This document shows positions 9,765 to 19,506 of a stretch of 64,000 nt of DNA, one piece after another. The stretch is from Plectosphaerella cucumerina (taxonomy: Eukaryota; Ascomycota; Sordariomycetes; Glomerellales; Plectosphaerellaceae). Within the stretch, counting starts at the first letter, position 1. Each line of letters starts with the position of its first letter. Position numbers and translations under genes: made by a program. The notes under the pieces were generated by a model that saw only the letters and a program-made list of their open reading frames with translations, made no database searches and was not told the DNA's origin. The stretch spans positions 5,208,001 to 5,272,000 of the forward strand of contig JAGPXD010000003.1 of NCBI GenBank assembly GCA_020746995.1. Reading direction: 5' to 3'.

Positions 9765-10542
9765 TTAGCAAGCAGGCAGAGAAGCCTGGCCCTTGCAGTT
9801 GGCCGTGGTAGAGACCTTGACGGCTTGGGCGCCGGACGTGGCCACGCCGCGGAACTCCTGGCAGACCTTGGAGACGCCGCTGCCGCAGCTTCCCGAGATG
9901 GTCGAGACATCGCCAAAGTTGGAGTTGATGCCAACGAGCGTGGTGACGGACGAGGCCTTGACGTTCTGGAGGATGACGTTCCTCGGGCTGCCGTTGTTGC
10001 GGCAATTTCCACACGAGTCGAACAGCTTGTTGCCTCCAATGACGGTGAAGTCCTTGATGGTGATGGTGCCGCTGGCGCCGCGGTGGTTGACGATCGAGTC
10101 ACCGCTGCCACCCTTTGCGCCGCCGCCCTCGATGAGGACGTTGCCGGTTCCGAGGGGCACAATGGCCTCTGAGAGGATGTGTCAGGTTTGTGTACATGTT
10201 ACTGGGAGAGGGATGGTGCTTACCTTCGCAAACGTCACGGAACCAGACGTTGCGCAGGGTGCAAGAGCCTTTGCACTGGACGCCCTCGACGGCGTTGATG
10301 CCGATGATGACGTTGCTGAGGGTGGCGCCGTTCTCGAGGATGAAGACCTGGGGGTTGGGGCGCTCAACGTCGAGTCCGCAGCTGTGGCCCCTGTCGAACT
10401 CGCGGTTGGCGAAGTCCTTGACGCCGGAGATGATGCTGGGGCTCGACAGGACGGTCTTGGAGCCGTTGGCCTTGGGGATAGTCAGGGTCTGGGCGGCGGC
10501 CGTGCCGGCGAGGACCGCGGCGAGAAGAGTAGAGGCGTGCAT
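9765..10542 (-). CDS. Secreted PL3-family pectate lyase-like protein, catalytic residues missing
   Basis: Two exons on the minus strand, 10224-10542 and 9765-10168, with a 55-nt intron (GTAAGC...CTCTCAG). The product is 240 residues, the normal size of PL3 enzymes. Residues 1-18 form a signal peptide (MHASTLLAAVLAGTAAAQ). PL3 hallmarks follow: NVIIGINAVEGVQC, GSCTLRNVWFRDVCE, GGGAK, SCGNC and LVGINSNFGD. PL3 enzymes cleave polygalacturonate by Ca-dependent beta-elimination using conserved acidic, Lys and Arg residues. Here the Asp normally after VCE is Ala, the Lys five positions on is Gly, the Lys of the family ASDK motif is Ser (GDS), and the Arg of the family RSCGNC motif is Asp (DSCGNC). 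The fold looks intact but the active site does not. It is either a non-catalytic paralogue or a subfamily with other chemistry. Fold and secretion are seen directly; loss of activity is inference. Confidence 0.85.
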
Positions 10543-11444
10543 GGTGTCTGGAGAGGTGTCGAAGGCGAGGATGAGGTGCTTGAGGCTCTAATACTCCGTG
10601 GCAATGACGAAGGGCTGTCTCTCGAGTACTTATGGCCATGGAGAATCTCACACGGGGCTTGGGGCATCCGACTACCGAATAGGGCCAACCTCGTAAATCG
10701 GTCGACGTTCCCGTTGCGGTACGACCGACCCGAGCCTTGATCTTGTTTAGAGTGCGTGTGGATAGCCGTGAGAGTCGGAAAACCGGAGCAACTTTAATTT
10801 TGCACGAATGATGCGACCCCAGGGACGACGGGATGCAGCCACAGGCGTGGCAGTCCCTGGAGGGTTGCAATAAACTCCAGACGAAACGGGAAATTGAGAG
10901 GAACCCATGACGGGGTAGGGCGGAGTTCTCGAGTCGGCAGTGCGACCCTGCACGGAGCTTGGTCCGGGAGTCGAGATGACAAGCTCCCAGGGTCCGCGGG
11001 GAAAGGCTTGTGCCCGGACAAATACCTGATTTCTCCGGTGGCTTGCTTACCTTGCATTTTCTCAGACAAGGCGTGTGTCTCGGTTGCTCCTGGTTTTCCG
11101 ATGATGGTAGGGCTGTCCTGATTGATCTCGGGTTCATGGTTCCGAAGTCCAAAGGAGGCCCCGACAGGATGAGGCAGTTGACAGAAGATAGACGCTCCGG
11201 GCATATGGCAGCCCTGCGGTTCGTCATGACTCGAGAAACACTCTCGACAAAGTTGAGCGTGCCAAAAGAGGACATGTCGATTCGTTCATGGCCATATCTA
11301 GACCGTCAGGGTTCGACTCGGCCGACCAGGGTTGCATGCAAGACATGGTGCGCAACAGGGGAGGCAACTCTCGTGACATGAGATCAATCGCTATCGCCTG
11401 ATGCATGACTCGGGGATGAGGAGCTGTGGGCACACCTTATTAAT
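10543..11444. other. Intergenic region upstream of the PL3-like gene
   Basis: About 900 nt between the PL3-like start and the 3' end of the next minus-strand gene. A weak TATA-like CCATAAGTA (minus strand) lies near 10620-10628. Nothing else is recognisable. Confidence 0.4.
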
Positions 11445-12287
11445 CTAAATAACATCCAGAACAGAGAAGATTAGGAACCCCAATGCGAGTACGATGACCG
11501 TATACGGCAGGACGATGATGGCAGCCTTGAAGCAATATCGCCAGTACAGATCCCTGAGCACGCGGTCATACGCCTGGCCCTCGTTGGTGAACGGAAAATC
11601 CCGCCGCTCGGGCAAGGGTTTGTCCAGAAAGCGGCAGAGGGGCTCCCACCCATCAGTCCCGACCTTGTATACGAGCAGCCGCTCCTTTGGGACAATCGCC
11701 TTGACGTGCGCGGAGTGGTCGAGGTATTTTCGCTTGCTGACATGCCGAAACTCTGCCATATTTCGTGCACCTCCAAAATATCCCGTCAGGGCCTTTTGCA
11801 TGGCGAAGCCAGCCCTGTGGCCCACGATGGTGCCCACACCCTTGATGAACCAGTCCACCCCAGGGCCGTAGAGGCATGCCAACACTGTGGACTCGAAGCT
11901 TGTGTACCACTTGTCGACATCTCGCTCGGTGAGGATGACTTTTGCGTCGGGATATGCTGCGATGAGCTCGGGGGCAAAGAGGCAACTAAAGTCGGTAAGG
12001 ACGTCGAAGGGGCCGAACAGCTCGTCCCAGTCCTCGCGCGTGAACTTGGGCTCGACTTTGTGGGGATGTATGTCGGGAGTGAGGATGTGTGGCCACTTGG
12101 CGTGGGCTGCCTCCTCGAAGAACTTCCAATGGGATGGCTTGTCGATGGAGTTGAGGCCGTGGAAGATGTGCTGGAAGCCGAGCTCCTCCAGCGCGGTGCC
12201 GAGGGAGGCGGTGCCGGTCCGGAAGAAGCCGACGCAGAGAACGCGTGGAGGCCCGGCGAAGCGGGAAAGCTCTTCTGGAGTCGCCAT
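11445..12287 (-). CDS. P-loop sulfotransferase-like protein with C-terminal membrane anchor
   Basis: 280 residues from the ATG at 12287 (MATPEELSRF); a longer start at 12344 (MCLLLLL...) is possible. The N-terminal strand-loop VLCVGFFRTGTASLGTALEE is the 5'-phosphosulfate-binding loop of the fungal sulfotransferase family (Sulfotransfer_4), and ILTERDVDKWYTSFES is the RDxxxW-type 3'-phosphate element. The internal pattern DVLTDFSCLFAPELIAAYP is also typical. Homologues are frequently mislabelled as NAD-dependent epimerases. Substrate is unknown; a PAPS-dependent transfer of sulfate is the family expectation. A hydrophobic segment fills the last about 25 residues (IIVLPYTVIVLALGFLIF), predicting a C-terminal tail anchor, presumably in the ER/Golgi system. 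No neighbour suggests a pathway. Family confident, substrate not. Confidence 0.82.
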   Translation of the reverse strand: MATPEELSRFAGPPRVLCVGFFRTGTASLGTALEELGFQHIFHGLNSIDKPSHWKFFEEAAHAKWPHILTPDIHPHKVEPKFTREDWDELFGPFDVLTDFSCLFAPELIAAYPDAKVILTERDVDKWYTSFESTVLACLYGPGVDWFIKGVGTIVGHRAGFAMQKALTGYFGGARNMAEFRHVSKRKYLDHSAHVKAIVPKERLLVYKVGTDGWEPLCRFLDKPLPERRDFPFTNEGQAYDRVLRDLYWRYCFKAAIIVLPYTVIVLALGFLIFSVLDVI

Positions 12288-13416
12288 AGCCTTGGCGCTG
12301 GTGTATCGGTGTATCAGAGGGGTCAGGAGAAGGAGGAGGCACATGAGGACTGGACGGAAAGCTGGGACAGGTGGAAAGATTTTTCTGTGGACAGTCCAGG
12401 AGTTGTACCTACTTGTATGACCTGCAACGGCGGTAATGGCCGAAGCCTGACCAACATGTGTGAGCCGGGGAGAATATCTACACGCGTCAGTCTTGGTTCT
12501 TTTTGGTAGACGTGTTGCGAGATTGTCCTCCACGAGGTGACAGTTTTGAGATACGAGTTCCTAACAGCCATCCACGAGAAAGACCCGAACTATGCGGAAG
12601 GCGTCGTCAGCTAGGTATTGGCCAAGACAAACCCAAGTAGGCCATGCCAGGTTTCTTCCCACTTGGTGCTATAAGTGGGTGCTTCACAGCCACCGCCTCA
12701 GCTGCGTTGGTGGTTGACTGGGATAGAGGCACTCGGCCGAAAGACTGGCCCGTAGACTTTGTCGAGAAAGGGGCGTTTGGCGACAGGCCGGTGCGTCCCG
12801 TCTCCGAAAGGGACCCTTTCGAAAAGAAGTTGCGGATCAATGCCTTGATTGCAATTTGATGGTTGCCCAATTCGACTGTATATCAGCGCATTGGCTGGCC
12901 GCATTCGTAGTCGCGATCGGGGGCGGAGGTGGATGAAGCTGCGGGGCACTGCCATCGCCTTGATCTCCAGCTGTCGACTCGCCCTCGCAACTCGCAAAAG
13001 TCGGCATCCCGCAAAGCTTGGCGGCCAAGTTCTTCCTTCCCGCTCAAATGCTGGACCCTGCGAACAATTAGCCAGCACTCTTTCAGTTTAGAATTCGTGT
13101 TAGTACCAATTGACGAAGAATTTTGCGGTGCTGTGTGCAGAGGGTTCGTTCGATCCCCAGCCACCCCCTGATTCAGAGCCGGGCTGATGACATGACGCCT
13201 TTGATGTAGTGCAACAAGACAGCAGCACGGGCCGTCCATTTTCCTTTCACATCATTCGAAGATCAAATCTATCACATCCACGAATTTGCTGCAAGGATGA
13301 GAGAAGTGGTATCCAAAGCGACGTTCATGGGCAATCGGGCGCACGCATTCTAAGCGGTGTTATATCCGCACAGCATTGGAAGTTCCAACAAATGGCCACT
13401 GGCTCAGTGGTTGTCT
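12288..13416. other. Intergenic region upstream of the sulfotransferase-like gene
   Basis: About 1.1 kb up to tRNA-Asp. Short overlapping frames only; I recognise no gene, repeat or RNA. Confidence 0.4.
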
Positions 13417-13488
13417 TCCCCGATCGTATAGTGGCTAGTATGCCAGCTTGTCACGCTGGAGACCGGGGTTCAATTCCCCGTCGAGGAG
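13417..13488 (+). tRNA. tRNA-Asp (anticodon GTC)
   Basis: A 72-nt cloverleaf: acceptor TCCCCGA / TCGAGGA, D-arm GTATAGTGGCTAGTAT, anticodon arm CCAGC-TTGTCAC-GCTGG with anticodon GTC at 13450-13452, T-arm CGGGG-TTCAATT-CCCCG, discriminator G. It has no intron. One acceptor-stem pair is a C-A mismatch (position 4 with 69), which is unusual. A TTTT Pol III terminator follows at 13493-13496. The plus strand is certain from the T-loop. Confidence 0.93.
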
Positions 13489-14149
13489 TAAATTTTGGCT
13501 TTTGCACCTTCGATCGAGCACGACGCCGGATCATCCTTCTGGTCAAATTGTCTCCTCGTTCACAAGCAACGATCAATGAGAGAGGAAGGGCGCATTGCGA
13601 GCTGACTACAACGACTGTCAGTGTCTCCCACAGCTGGGGTATGCTAAGTGAGATGTGGGCAACGTCATTTGCATCACCCCTCCGTGCAGTGCAGTACCCA
13701 TGAACCCCAATCTCAGGGACCCAAAACATGAGGACTTTCTATTGCTCTGTCATTGGATTCATCGATGTCGGAATGCTCCCCGAGCTGGTGTTGCTGACGT
13801 GCCGATGCCGGTAATTGACTTCATGCTCGACAAGGATCCCATGCCCTCCTCTGTTTATGGTTAAGATGAAGGTTCCCCATCTCCACTGGCACCAAGCCCC
13901 GGCCCTTCGACGATGTTTGTTCAGGTGCTTCGAGGAAAGGGGCATGCCGCTCTGTCGACAGTCTCACATGGCGATGGTCGCTTTGGCACGTGGATATCCC
14001 GAGTTCTATCAGGCTATGTTCTTGACTTCCACCAAGTACTCGACAGGCGGCATCCCCTGCAAACACACTTCGGCCACCACAAAACAACCCCTAGTCGAAG
14101 TTGAGAAGTCGAGGCCATGATGGAGCCATCCTCTCGCCTCATTACCAAT
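13489..14149. other. Spacer between two tRNA genes
   Basis: About 660 nt between tRNA-Asp and tRNA-Val. No protein gene, no third tRNA and no recognisable repeat. Confidence 0.4.
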
Positions 14150-14236
14150 GGTTTGATGGTGTAGTTGGTTATCACGTCAGTCTAACATCTCCGGATGGTT
14201 CACTGAAGGTCGGGAGATCGAGCCTCCCTCGAATCA
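14150..14236 (+). tRNA. tRNA-Val (anticodon AAC) with a 13-nt intron
   Basis: An 87-nt gene. Acceptor GGTTTGA pairs with TCGAATC (two G-T wobbles). The D-arm is GGTGTAGTTGGTTATC. The anticodon stem TCAGT/ACTGA is perfect, with anticodon AAC at 14184-14186. An intron of 13 nt (14188-14200) sits one base 3' of the anticodon, the standard eukaryotic position. T-arm is GGGAG-ATCGAGC-CTCCC, discriminator A. A TTTT terminator lies at 14238-14241. Removing the intron restores a 7-base anticodon loop. Confidence 0.92.
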
Positions 14237-14300
14237 ATTTTGCCTCTCTCGCTACATCTCTTTTGTATTCTCGCCTTTGTATCTCTATACTGACACCCCT

Positions 14301-14999
14301 CTACAGCTTCCATACCTCGAGGTTGCGGTAGCGCGCAACCAACGGGGCCATCTGCCTGAAGCCGATGCGGCCCTCGCGCACAACAGGCCCAGTCGACTTG
14401 TCGTCGCGGAAGGAGAAGACAGGCAGGTCGTTGATGAGGAACTGGACGTCGCGCTTGTCCTTGATGACGGTGATGCGGTAGAACGCGCCGTTGGCATCGA
14501 CAACAGGGGGCAGGGGGTCGGCGCCCTGCGAGACGAGGTGGAAGCCGGGCGACTTGCGGAGGTTGGCGAGGTGGAAGGCGCGCTCCTCGGGCCAGCGGCG
14601 ACGGAAGTAGGACGCGTGCAGCGTCCGGATGTCGCTCGAGTGGTACTGCGGGTACGAGCCGTTGCGGGGCTTGACGCCGTCGTCGAAGATGCCGCCGCCG
14701 GCGACCGAGGCGGCGCCGAAGAAGAACATGGCGAGGCCCGGCTCCGTCCGCGGGGAGAACTCCCAAGTGATGCGGATGCGGTCGGGGAACACTTCGGGCA
14801 CCCAGAAGACAAAGTAATCGCTCAGGGCGCCGCCGCCCGCGAGCTCCAGAACCCCGTCGACGGCCTTGATGGCGACGGGACCCTCGGGGATCCAGGTGGC
14901 CACGTCCGATGTCGAGTTGAGGGGGTTGCGGTAGAGAAGCTTCTCAGCCACGGCCGAGGCGGCGAGGGACAGGGCCCAGAGGAGGGACGAGGATTTCAT
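14301..14999 (-). CDS. Secreted DUF1961-family protein
   Basis: 232 residues, single exon, from the ATG at 14999. Residues 1-18 are a signal peptide (MKSSSLLWALSLAASAVA). The mature part is a jelly-roll-like protein with GALSDYFVFWVPEVFPD, WEFSPRTEPGLAMFFFGA, YHSSDIRTLHASYFRR and NLRKSPGFHLVSQGADPLPP. It matches my memory of the DUF1961 family (relatives of bacterial YesU from rhamnogalacturonan loci). No reaction is established for the fungal members; an extracellular carbohydrate-related role is inference from fold and from neighbouring secreted enzymes. A TATA box lies at 15107-15113, about 110 nt upstream. Confidence 0.8.
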   Translation of the reverse strand: MKSSSLLWALSLAASAVAEKLLYRNPLNSTSDVATWIPEGPVAIKAVDGVLELAGGGALSDYFVFWVPEVFPDRIRITWEFSPRTEPGLAMFFFGAASVAGGGIFDDGVKPRNGSYPQYHSSDIRTLHASYFRRRWPEERAFHLANLRKSPGFHLVSQGADPLPPVVDANGAFYRITVIKDKRDVQFLINDLPVFSFRDDKSTGPVVREGRIGFRQMAPLVARYRNLEVWKL

Positions 15000-15106
15000 G
15001 GCGGCGGGAACAATGGACAAGAGAAGACGGGCGTCGTGATCTGGCTGGGAGAGTGCACCGATGAGAAGCCGACAACCCTCCTCCGCCAAGGCGCGGGCGA
15101 CAGCGT

Positions 15107-15113
15107 CTTTATA
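15107..15113 (-). promoter_or_regulatory. TATA box of the DUF1961 gene
   Basis: TATAAAG on the minus strand, about 108 nt upstream of the ATG at 14999. It fits a conventional fungal promoter and supports that start. Confidence 0.5.
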
Positions 15114-15949
15114 CCAGCGTTGCTTTCGTGCCGGGATGTGCCCTCGCGCAACATCACGCCGAGAGTGCCGAACGACCGACGTCCCCGGATGCGCGCCTGC
15201 TGATCGCACCTGCAGGACTAGGCCAGTCTTGGTGGCATAACCCGGCGTTGGACGTGCTGTCATCGGGCGGGCAAAGGTGTGATCAATTTCTAGCTCGAGT
15301 CCAATTCGTGGGTTGTGCCGGGCGCGCAGCTGGACCCTGGGAGCACGTCATCTTAGGCGGGATGCGAGCGGCGGGATCCCTGAGCAAATGTCGGCCGAGG
15401 CTCGCGATGGGGGCATTTCCTGGGTCAGAATGCTTTCTCTGGGTCCAGATTGCTTGCCGACATCCGTGGTGTTGCATGGATGGTTGACTGCGACGGCATT
15501 TCGTGGGGTTGGAGATGGCTGGCGTGATGATGCCCCTGGCTGGACCTGGCAGATCGACAGAATTGGCCCTGACTCGTCCCAACGCCTGGCTGTGGTTTTC
15601 CCAAATCAGGGCCCGTAGCTTGCATCTTTTAGCCCTCTGTTCTTTCGTTCAACACCAACGTCTGGTCGCCTTCTCTCTTTCAATCTGGCGTAATGCACCT
15701 ATGGATTGGACGCAAAAGCGGCACATGATGCAAATCATCATATTCCATGGTGTTGAGCATGGTCAGATGAACGTCTCGGCAGTTGATCTTGGCAATCAGC
15801 CCTGGCTTCGGTCCTAGGCACATGGGCTTACGGTGGATGTCACTGACACCGCGAACCCTTCGACCCAGTGCCCCCATTGAATGTAGGTACTTGTATTTTC
15901 TACCTTTGAGAACCGCGACACAGTAACGGAACCAAGAAAACGCTCCTCC
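15114..15949. other. Intergenic region between DUF1961 and mpaB-like genes
   Basis: About 840 nt. Only short frames without domains. No RNA gene or repeat recognised. Confidence 0.4.
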
Positions 15950-16870
15950 CTAATGCGCCTTGTCAAACACCTTGCCAGCCCTCTCCAGCCGCTTCCTCAT
16001 CCCCTGCATGTAGACCCTGACTGGCCACGTCCGCCACCTCAGCGGCAACGGCCGGTAGATAGCCTTGGTCAACAGCAGCACAAGCTGCGCCATCCGAGGC
16101 CGGTACTTGATCCCATACGCATTCCTCAGCTTCTCGGGCAGCAATTCGGCCGTGACGATACGGAAAGTCGGCATGAACATGCGCATGTACCACGGCGCCC
16201 GAGGCAGATACAGCAAGTCCCTCGCCACCGACCTCGCGTGTTCCGTCACCTCGAGCGTCTCGACCTTGCGGTCCCAGTACTCCCGAAATGCAGCCCGGTT
16301 CGGCGGCCACATCTCTGCCGGCACACGCAGACTGGTGGCGAGGATGGAATACTCTCGGTAGATCTCGTCTTTGAGCGCATCGTCGCCCACCTCCCCAAAG
16401 ACACGGCGATGTGTCTCGATACCCACGGCATACAGCGTCGCAGCCACCCAAAGCTGCAACTCGGGATCGTTGGCGTCGAAGCGCCGACCCCTTCCCCGGC
16501 CGTCGTCCAGAGTGCCGTTGACTGAGCCGTGAATTCGATTGACCATGTCAATAATAGCGCGCTTCTCGGCCGGTGTACCATGCGTCATGCAGTAAACGAA
16601 CGTCATGGTTGTTCGGAGTCGGTCTTGAGGCCGGTAGGCAAAGTTGCTGTACTCATTCACGCCTTGGCCAACGCCGGGCTCTGCGACTTGCAGCAGGATG
16701 GTCGCTGCCCCTGCGCCGATGAGGATGCCTTCTTGGATGATGAGGCGCATGTGCTTGGGGTCGAAGTCGGGGGAGAGAAGGGCCTCTTTGCTCAGGGCGG
16801 TGGATGCACTGACCGCCATGGTTGGTGGTTCTTTTGCTGAGTGAGGCAACTCGGACAGTTGGTGTTGCAT
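15950..16870 (-). CDS. ER-bound oxygenase mpaB/rubber-oxygenase-type protein (DUF2236)
   Basis: 306 residues from the ATG at 16870; a second in-frame ATG at MAVSAST is an alternative start. The catalytic-domain signature is present: IIQEGILIGAGAATILLQVA, VGQGVNEYSNFAYRPQDRLRTT (split here for length) and the haem-ligand-type segment IIDMVNRIHGSVNG. The C-terminal part ends with basic residues. The family (mpaB', rubber oxygenase, DUF2236) comprises haem-dependent oxygenases that cleave or oxidise isoprenoid or other lipophilic substrates. In fungi many are ER-associated and of unknown substrate. A hydrophobic stretch near residues 45-65 could associate with the membrane. No prenyl-pathway genes are nearby. 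Confidence 0.82.
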   Translation of the reverse strand: MQHQLSELPHSAKEPPTMAVSASTALSKEALLSPDFDPKHMRLIIQEGILIGAGAATILLQVAEPGVGQGVNEYSNFAYRPQDRLRTTMTFVYCMTHGTPAEKRAIIDMVNRIHGSVNGTLDDGRGRGRRFDANDPELQLWVAATLYAVGIETHRRVFGEVGDDALKDEIYREYSILATSLRVPAEMWPPNRAAFREYWDRKVETLEVTEHARSVARDLLYLPRAPWYMRMFMPTFRIVTAELLPEKLRNAYGIKYRPRMAQLVLLLTKAIYRPLPLRWRTWPVRVYMQGMRKRLERAGKVFDKAH

Positions 16871-18002
16871 GGTCAATGTGATGGATGTACACTGGTGACT
16901 GGTGTGTGCAAAGAGGTATTGGTGCTGTGCAGAAGGAGGGATTCGAAGCTTTCAAGTACTCGCTTGAGGATTGATAGTCTAACCCATGTGCTGTCTGCAT
17001 TTGTCACTGGGTTCTTCTTCGCTCTCTCGGTGACTACTTGGTGGCCGAGGGAATGTTGGCAGCCTGAAAATCACGGGCCCAGGTCGTCTACGTTGGTGGT
17101 GCCGCCTGCATGTGCCTCCTCGGCGGTCCCAATCGGGAAACGATGTCGCCCTGTATCTCCCCCACGATCGAGATGATCGGCGGAACAACATCACATGCTG
17201 CTTTTCTTCGGAGCATTCGATTGTCAGATCTAAAGTGCAACCACCTCGCTACGTCTGACCGGAGATCTCATCAACCTGGTGCCTCATGTCGCACGAAGTC
17301 TGGCAATGCATCAGTTTTACCTTGCGTGGCACCTTGGTCTCATCACCGTTCAATCAAGTAGTCGCGGGCTGAAGGACTACTAGACATGTTAGTACCCAGA
17401 TCTTCATCACAATGATGTTGGAGAGTCGCGGAAAGTATTTAATAGTCTCTGCTGGTCCCTGCCACTGGGTGAGCCCAGTCTCAAGAACCTGAGGCTCTTG
17501 GAATAAGGGCAAAAAAGGGGCTCACTTCAGCAGTACCCTGCTTAGTCAACTAGGCCATCAGCATCGCCCGGCCTCCTCTTCAAGTTCGTGGAGGGAAACT
17601 TTTAACGTTCATTTCATGGGTTAAACATCCAATTGTGATGTCTGCTCAACCGCGAGTGTGTTAAGTCTGGGAACCTAGCCTGCCTTCTCCGTCAGGGGTG
17701 GTAGCGCCGGATGTTGCGACTCATGCCCGGATTTAACGCCCAACAAAGGCCGAAAACAGCTCCAGAACGACTTCTAGCGCCAGCGACTGGACCTGCCGAA
17801 CAGTGCACTCGGCTGGCACTGCTTCCCAGACCCTCCCAAAACCCTCCGCGACGGCACTTGCGACTTCCCGGCCAAACCCAATCGATCGGATTTGTCAGAT
17901 CGACGTCTGACCGCATCGGCTAGGCTTCAATGAAAACCGCCAGCCTGGCCATCAACTCCTTTGGATTGGTCTCTGCAAACCCACAAACACCCGCATCGAA
18001 GA
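16871..18002. other. Intergenic region between divergent mpaB-like and bZIP genes
   Basis: About 1.1 kb. I checked a tRNA-like GGATTCGAA near 16940 and found no cloverleaf. From 17400 to 17700 the sequence is somewhat AT-richer. No gene is recognised. Confidence 0.4.
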
Positions 18003-19190
18003 ATGGAGCAACACGAGCGCCGCACTCGCAAGGCTAAACAGACTGATGAAGATGATGACCTTGCAGTATGTCTTGCCTCCAGCCACATGCAGGGCTGATC
18101 TTAACGAACGTCGCAGCACCGACGAGCACGAGGACGTCGAGCCCAGAGGGCGTTCCGCCAGAGGCAGGTCGACGCCATCCACGAACTTCGTGCCAGCAAC
18201 GAAGCCATGCAGGCCGCCATTGCCTCCTTGGCACGCGTGGCGGCTCGGGTGGACAGTGCTGAGCTGAACACAGCAGTAGATGAGGCCTGTCGTGTGGCTG
18301 GGGTCGACAACTCCGTGCCAGCCTCCGACTTGGACGACCACGAAGAAAGCATCCCTGGTTACAATGACCGGCGGGAAAACTTCAACGAGGCCACTACAGG
18401 TCCCGTATCGCGGCTGCACATCACGTCTGCACTCCAAAGACCACATGCACCGTCTCCAAACCTGCGCACTTCACAGAACCAATGGGCTCAGAATCCGAAC
18501 CAACTGTACAGATCAGGCCGCATGTCGCCACGGCTCAGCTACGGCGTTTGGTTTGAACCCCCAACCTCCCTTGCTGTCGAGTACCCACCCGTCGATATCA
18601 TCCCGTATCTGCGGGAGGACAAGTCGCTGGCGTCCACCGTCTTCTGGGCTGGCCTCTCTTGGGGCTTCCGCATCGTCGGCGCTGCTCTCGGCGGCCACTC
18701 AGGGGCCATTGCCATTGCGCACGAGATATTCGGCACAATCTTACCCATGAAGCCGGACCGCGAAGTCCTCGACGGGCTGCACGCCCGCCTGATCTACCGC
18801 CAGACAGGTACCATCGACCGCGACCACCCTGGGAACAAACCAGAGCTGGCACCGAGGATGCAAGCCGCCATGGAGAGGTCGTGCGAGGAACTAGGCACGC
18901 CGCTGGACACATTTCTGACCCCTGTCGGCATGGAGAACCTGCTGAGGAGTAGGCTGGGGGCTGCATACGACGTCGTTGACCGCTGCGTGAGGGGCCTGGG
19001 GTCTGCCGAGGAGATGGACCGGCTTCGAACACTCGTCGATGCCCTGGTCAAGACCAGCGTGTGCTTGGGTGACGGGCCGAGGTGGCCGATTGCCAAGGCG
19101 ACGAGGGTGTTGGACGCCTGGATCGACGACGCAGGGGAGACATGGCACTACCCCTTGATGCCGGCACATCAGAGGGGTGGTGGTGGGTGA
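18003..19190 (+). CDS. bZIP transcription factor with atypical basic region (DUF3425-type C-terminus)
   Basis: Two exons, 18003-18065 and 18117-19190, joined across a 51-nt intron (GTATGT...GTCGCAG), give 378 residues. The splice creates the basic region HRRARGRRAQRAFRQRQ at about residues 22-38, matching the fungal bZIP pattern RRxQNRxAQRAFRxR. The nearly invariant Asn (and the Gln before it) are replaced by Gly (and Arg). A short zipper follows with Leu, Met, Leu, Val in the d positions. The long C-terminal part (SPRLSYGVWFEP, WAGLSWGFRIVGAALGG, helical tail) resembles the DUF3425-type domain of fungal bZIP regulators. The loss of the DNA-contact Asn makes specificity or even binding uncertain. 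It sits upstream of a reductase/crotonase/reductase group on the opposite strand that it might regulate; that link is inference. Confidence 0.78.
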
Positions 19191-19506
19191 ACTTCAGGCT
19201 CACGGGAACCTTAATAGACCCGGCATACGTACAGTACCGACAGCCGTTGTTTCGCATTTCTGTTTGCTGTGCAATCAGCTGAATCGTGCATTGCCGGTTA
19301 CTGATGAATGGGACAACATTTCGCCGCCCGAGCGGGCATTGTGGAGGAAGAAGCGGCGCTGCATTCATCCGTGTCTCCAACAAAGCTACTGATCAACTCC
19401 AGTCTCCACCAAGGTCCGAGTCAAGCATCACCGCCTCAAGGGCTCTCCGAGTCCCCCCTCCTCTCTTATTGGCTGATGTACGAGGCGAAATGCCTCGGCA
19501 AGCCAG
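19191..19506. other. Spacer between convergent bZIP and reductase genes
   Basis: 316 nt between the 3' ends of two convergent genes. Nothing beyond presumed 3' untranslated sequence is visible. Confidence 0.4.

Noticed and set aside
9793..10740. Plus-strand frame of 315 codons
   Set aside because: Antisense shadow of the PL3-like gene; no domain, no sensible start.
11706..12509. Plus-strand frame of 267 codons
   Set aside because: Antisense to the sulfotransferase-like gene; composition biased, no motif.
14277..15203. Plus-strand frame of 308 codons
   Set aside because: Antisense to the DUF1961 gene, which has a signal peptide, TATA box and family motifs.
16925..17000. tRNA-like GGATTCGAA box on the minus strand
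   Set aside because: No acceptor or anticodon stem can be formed around it.
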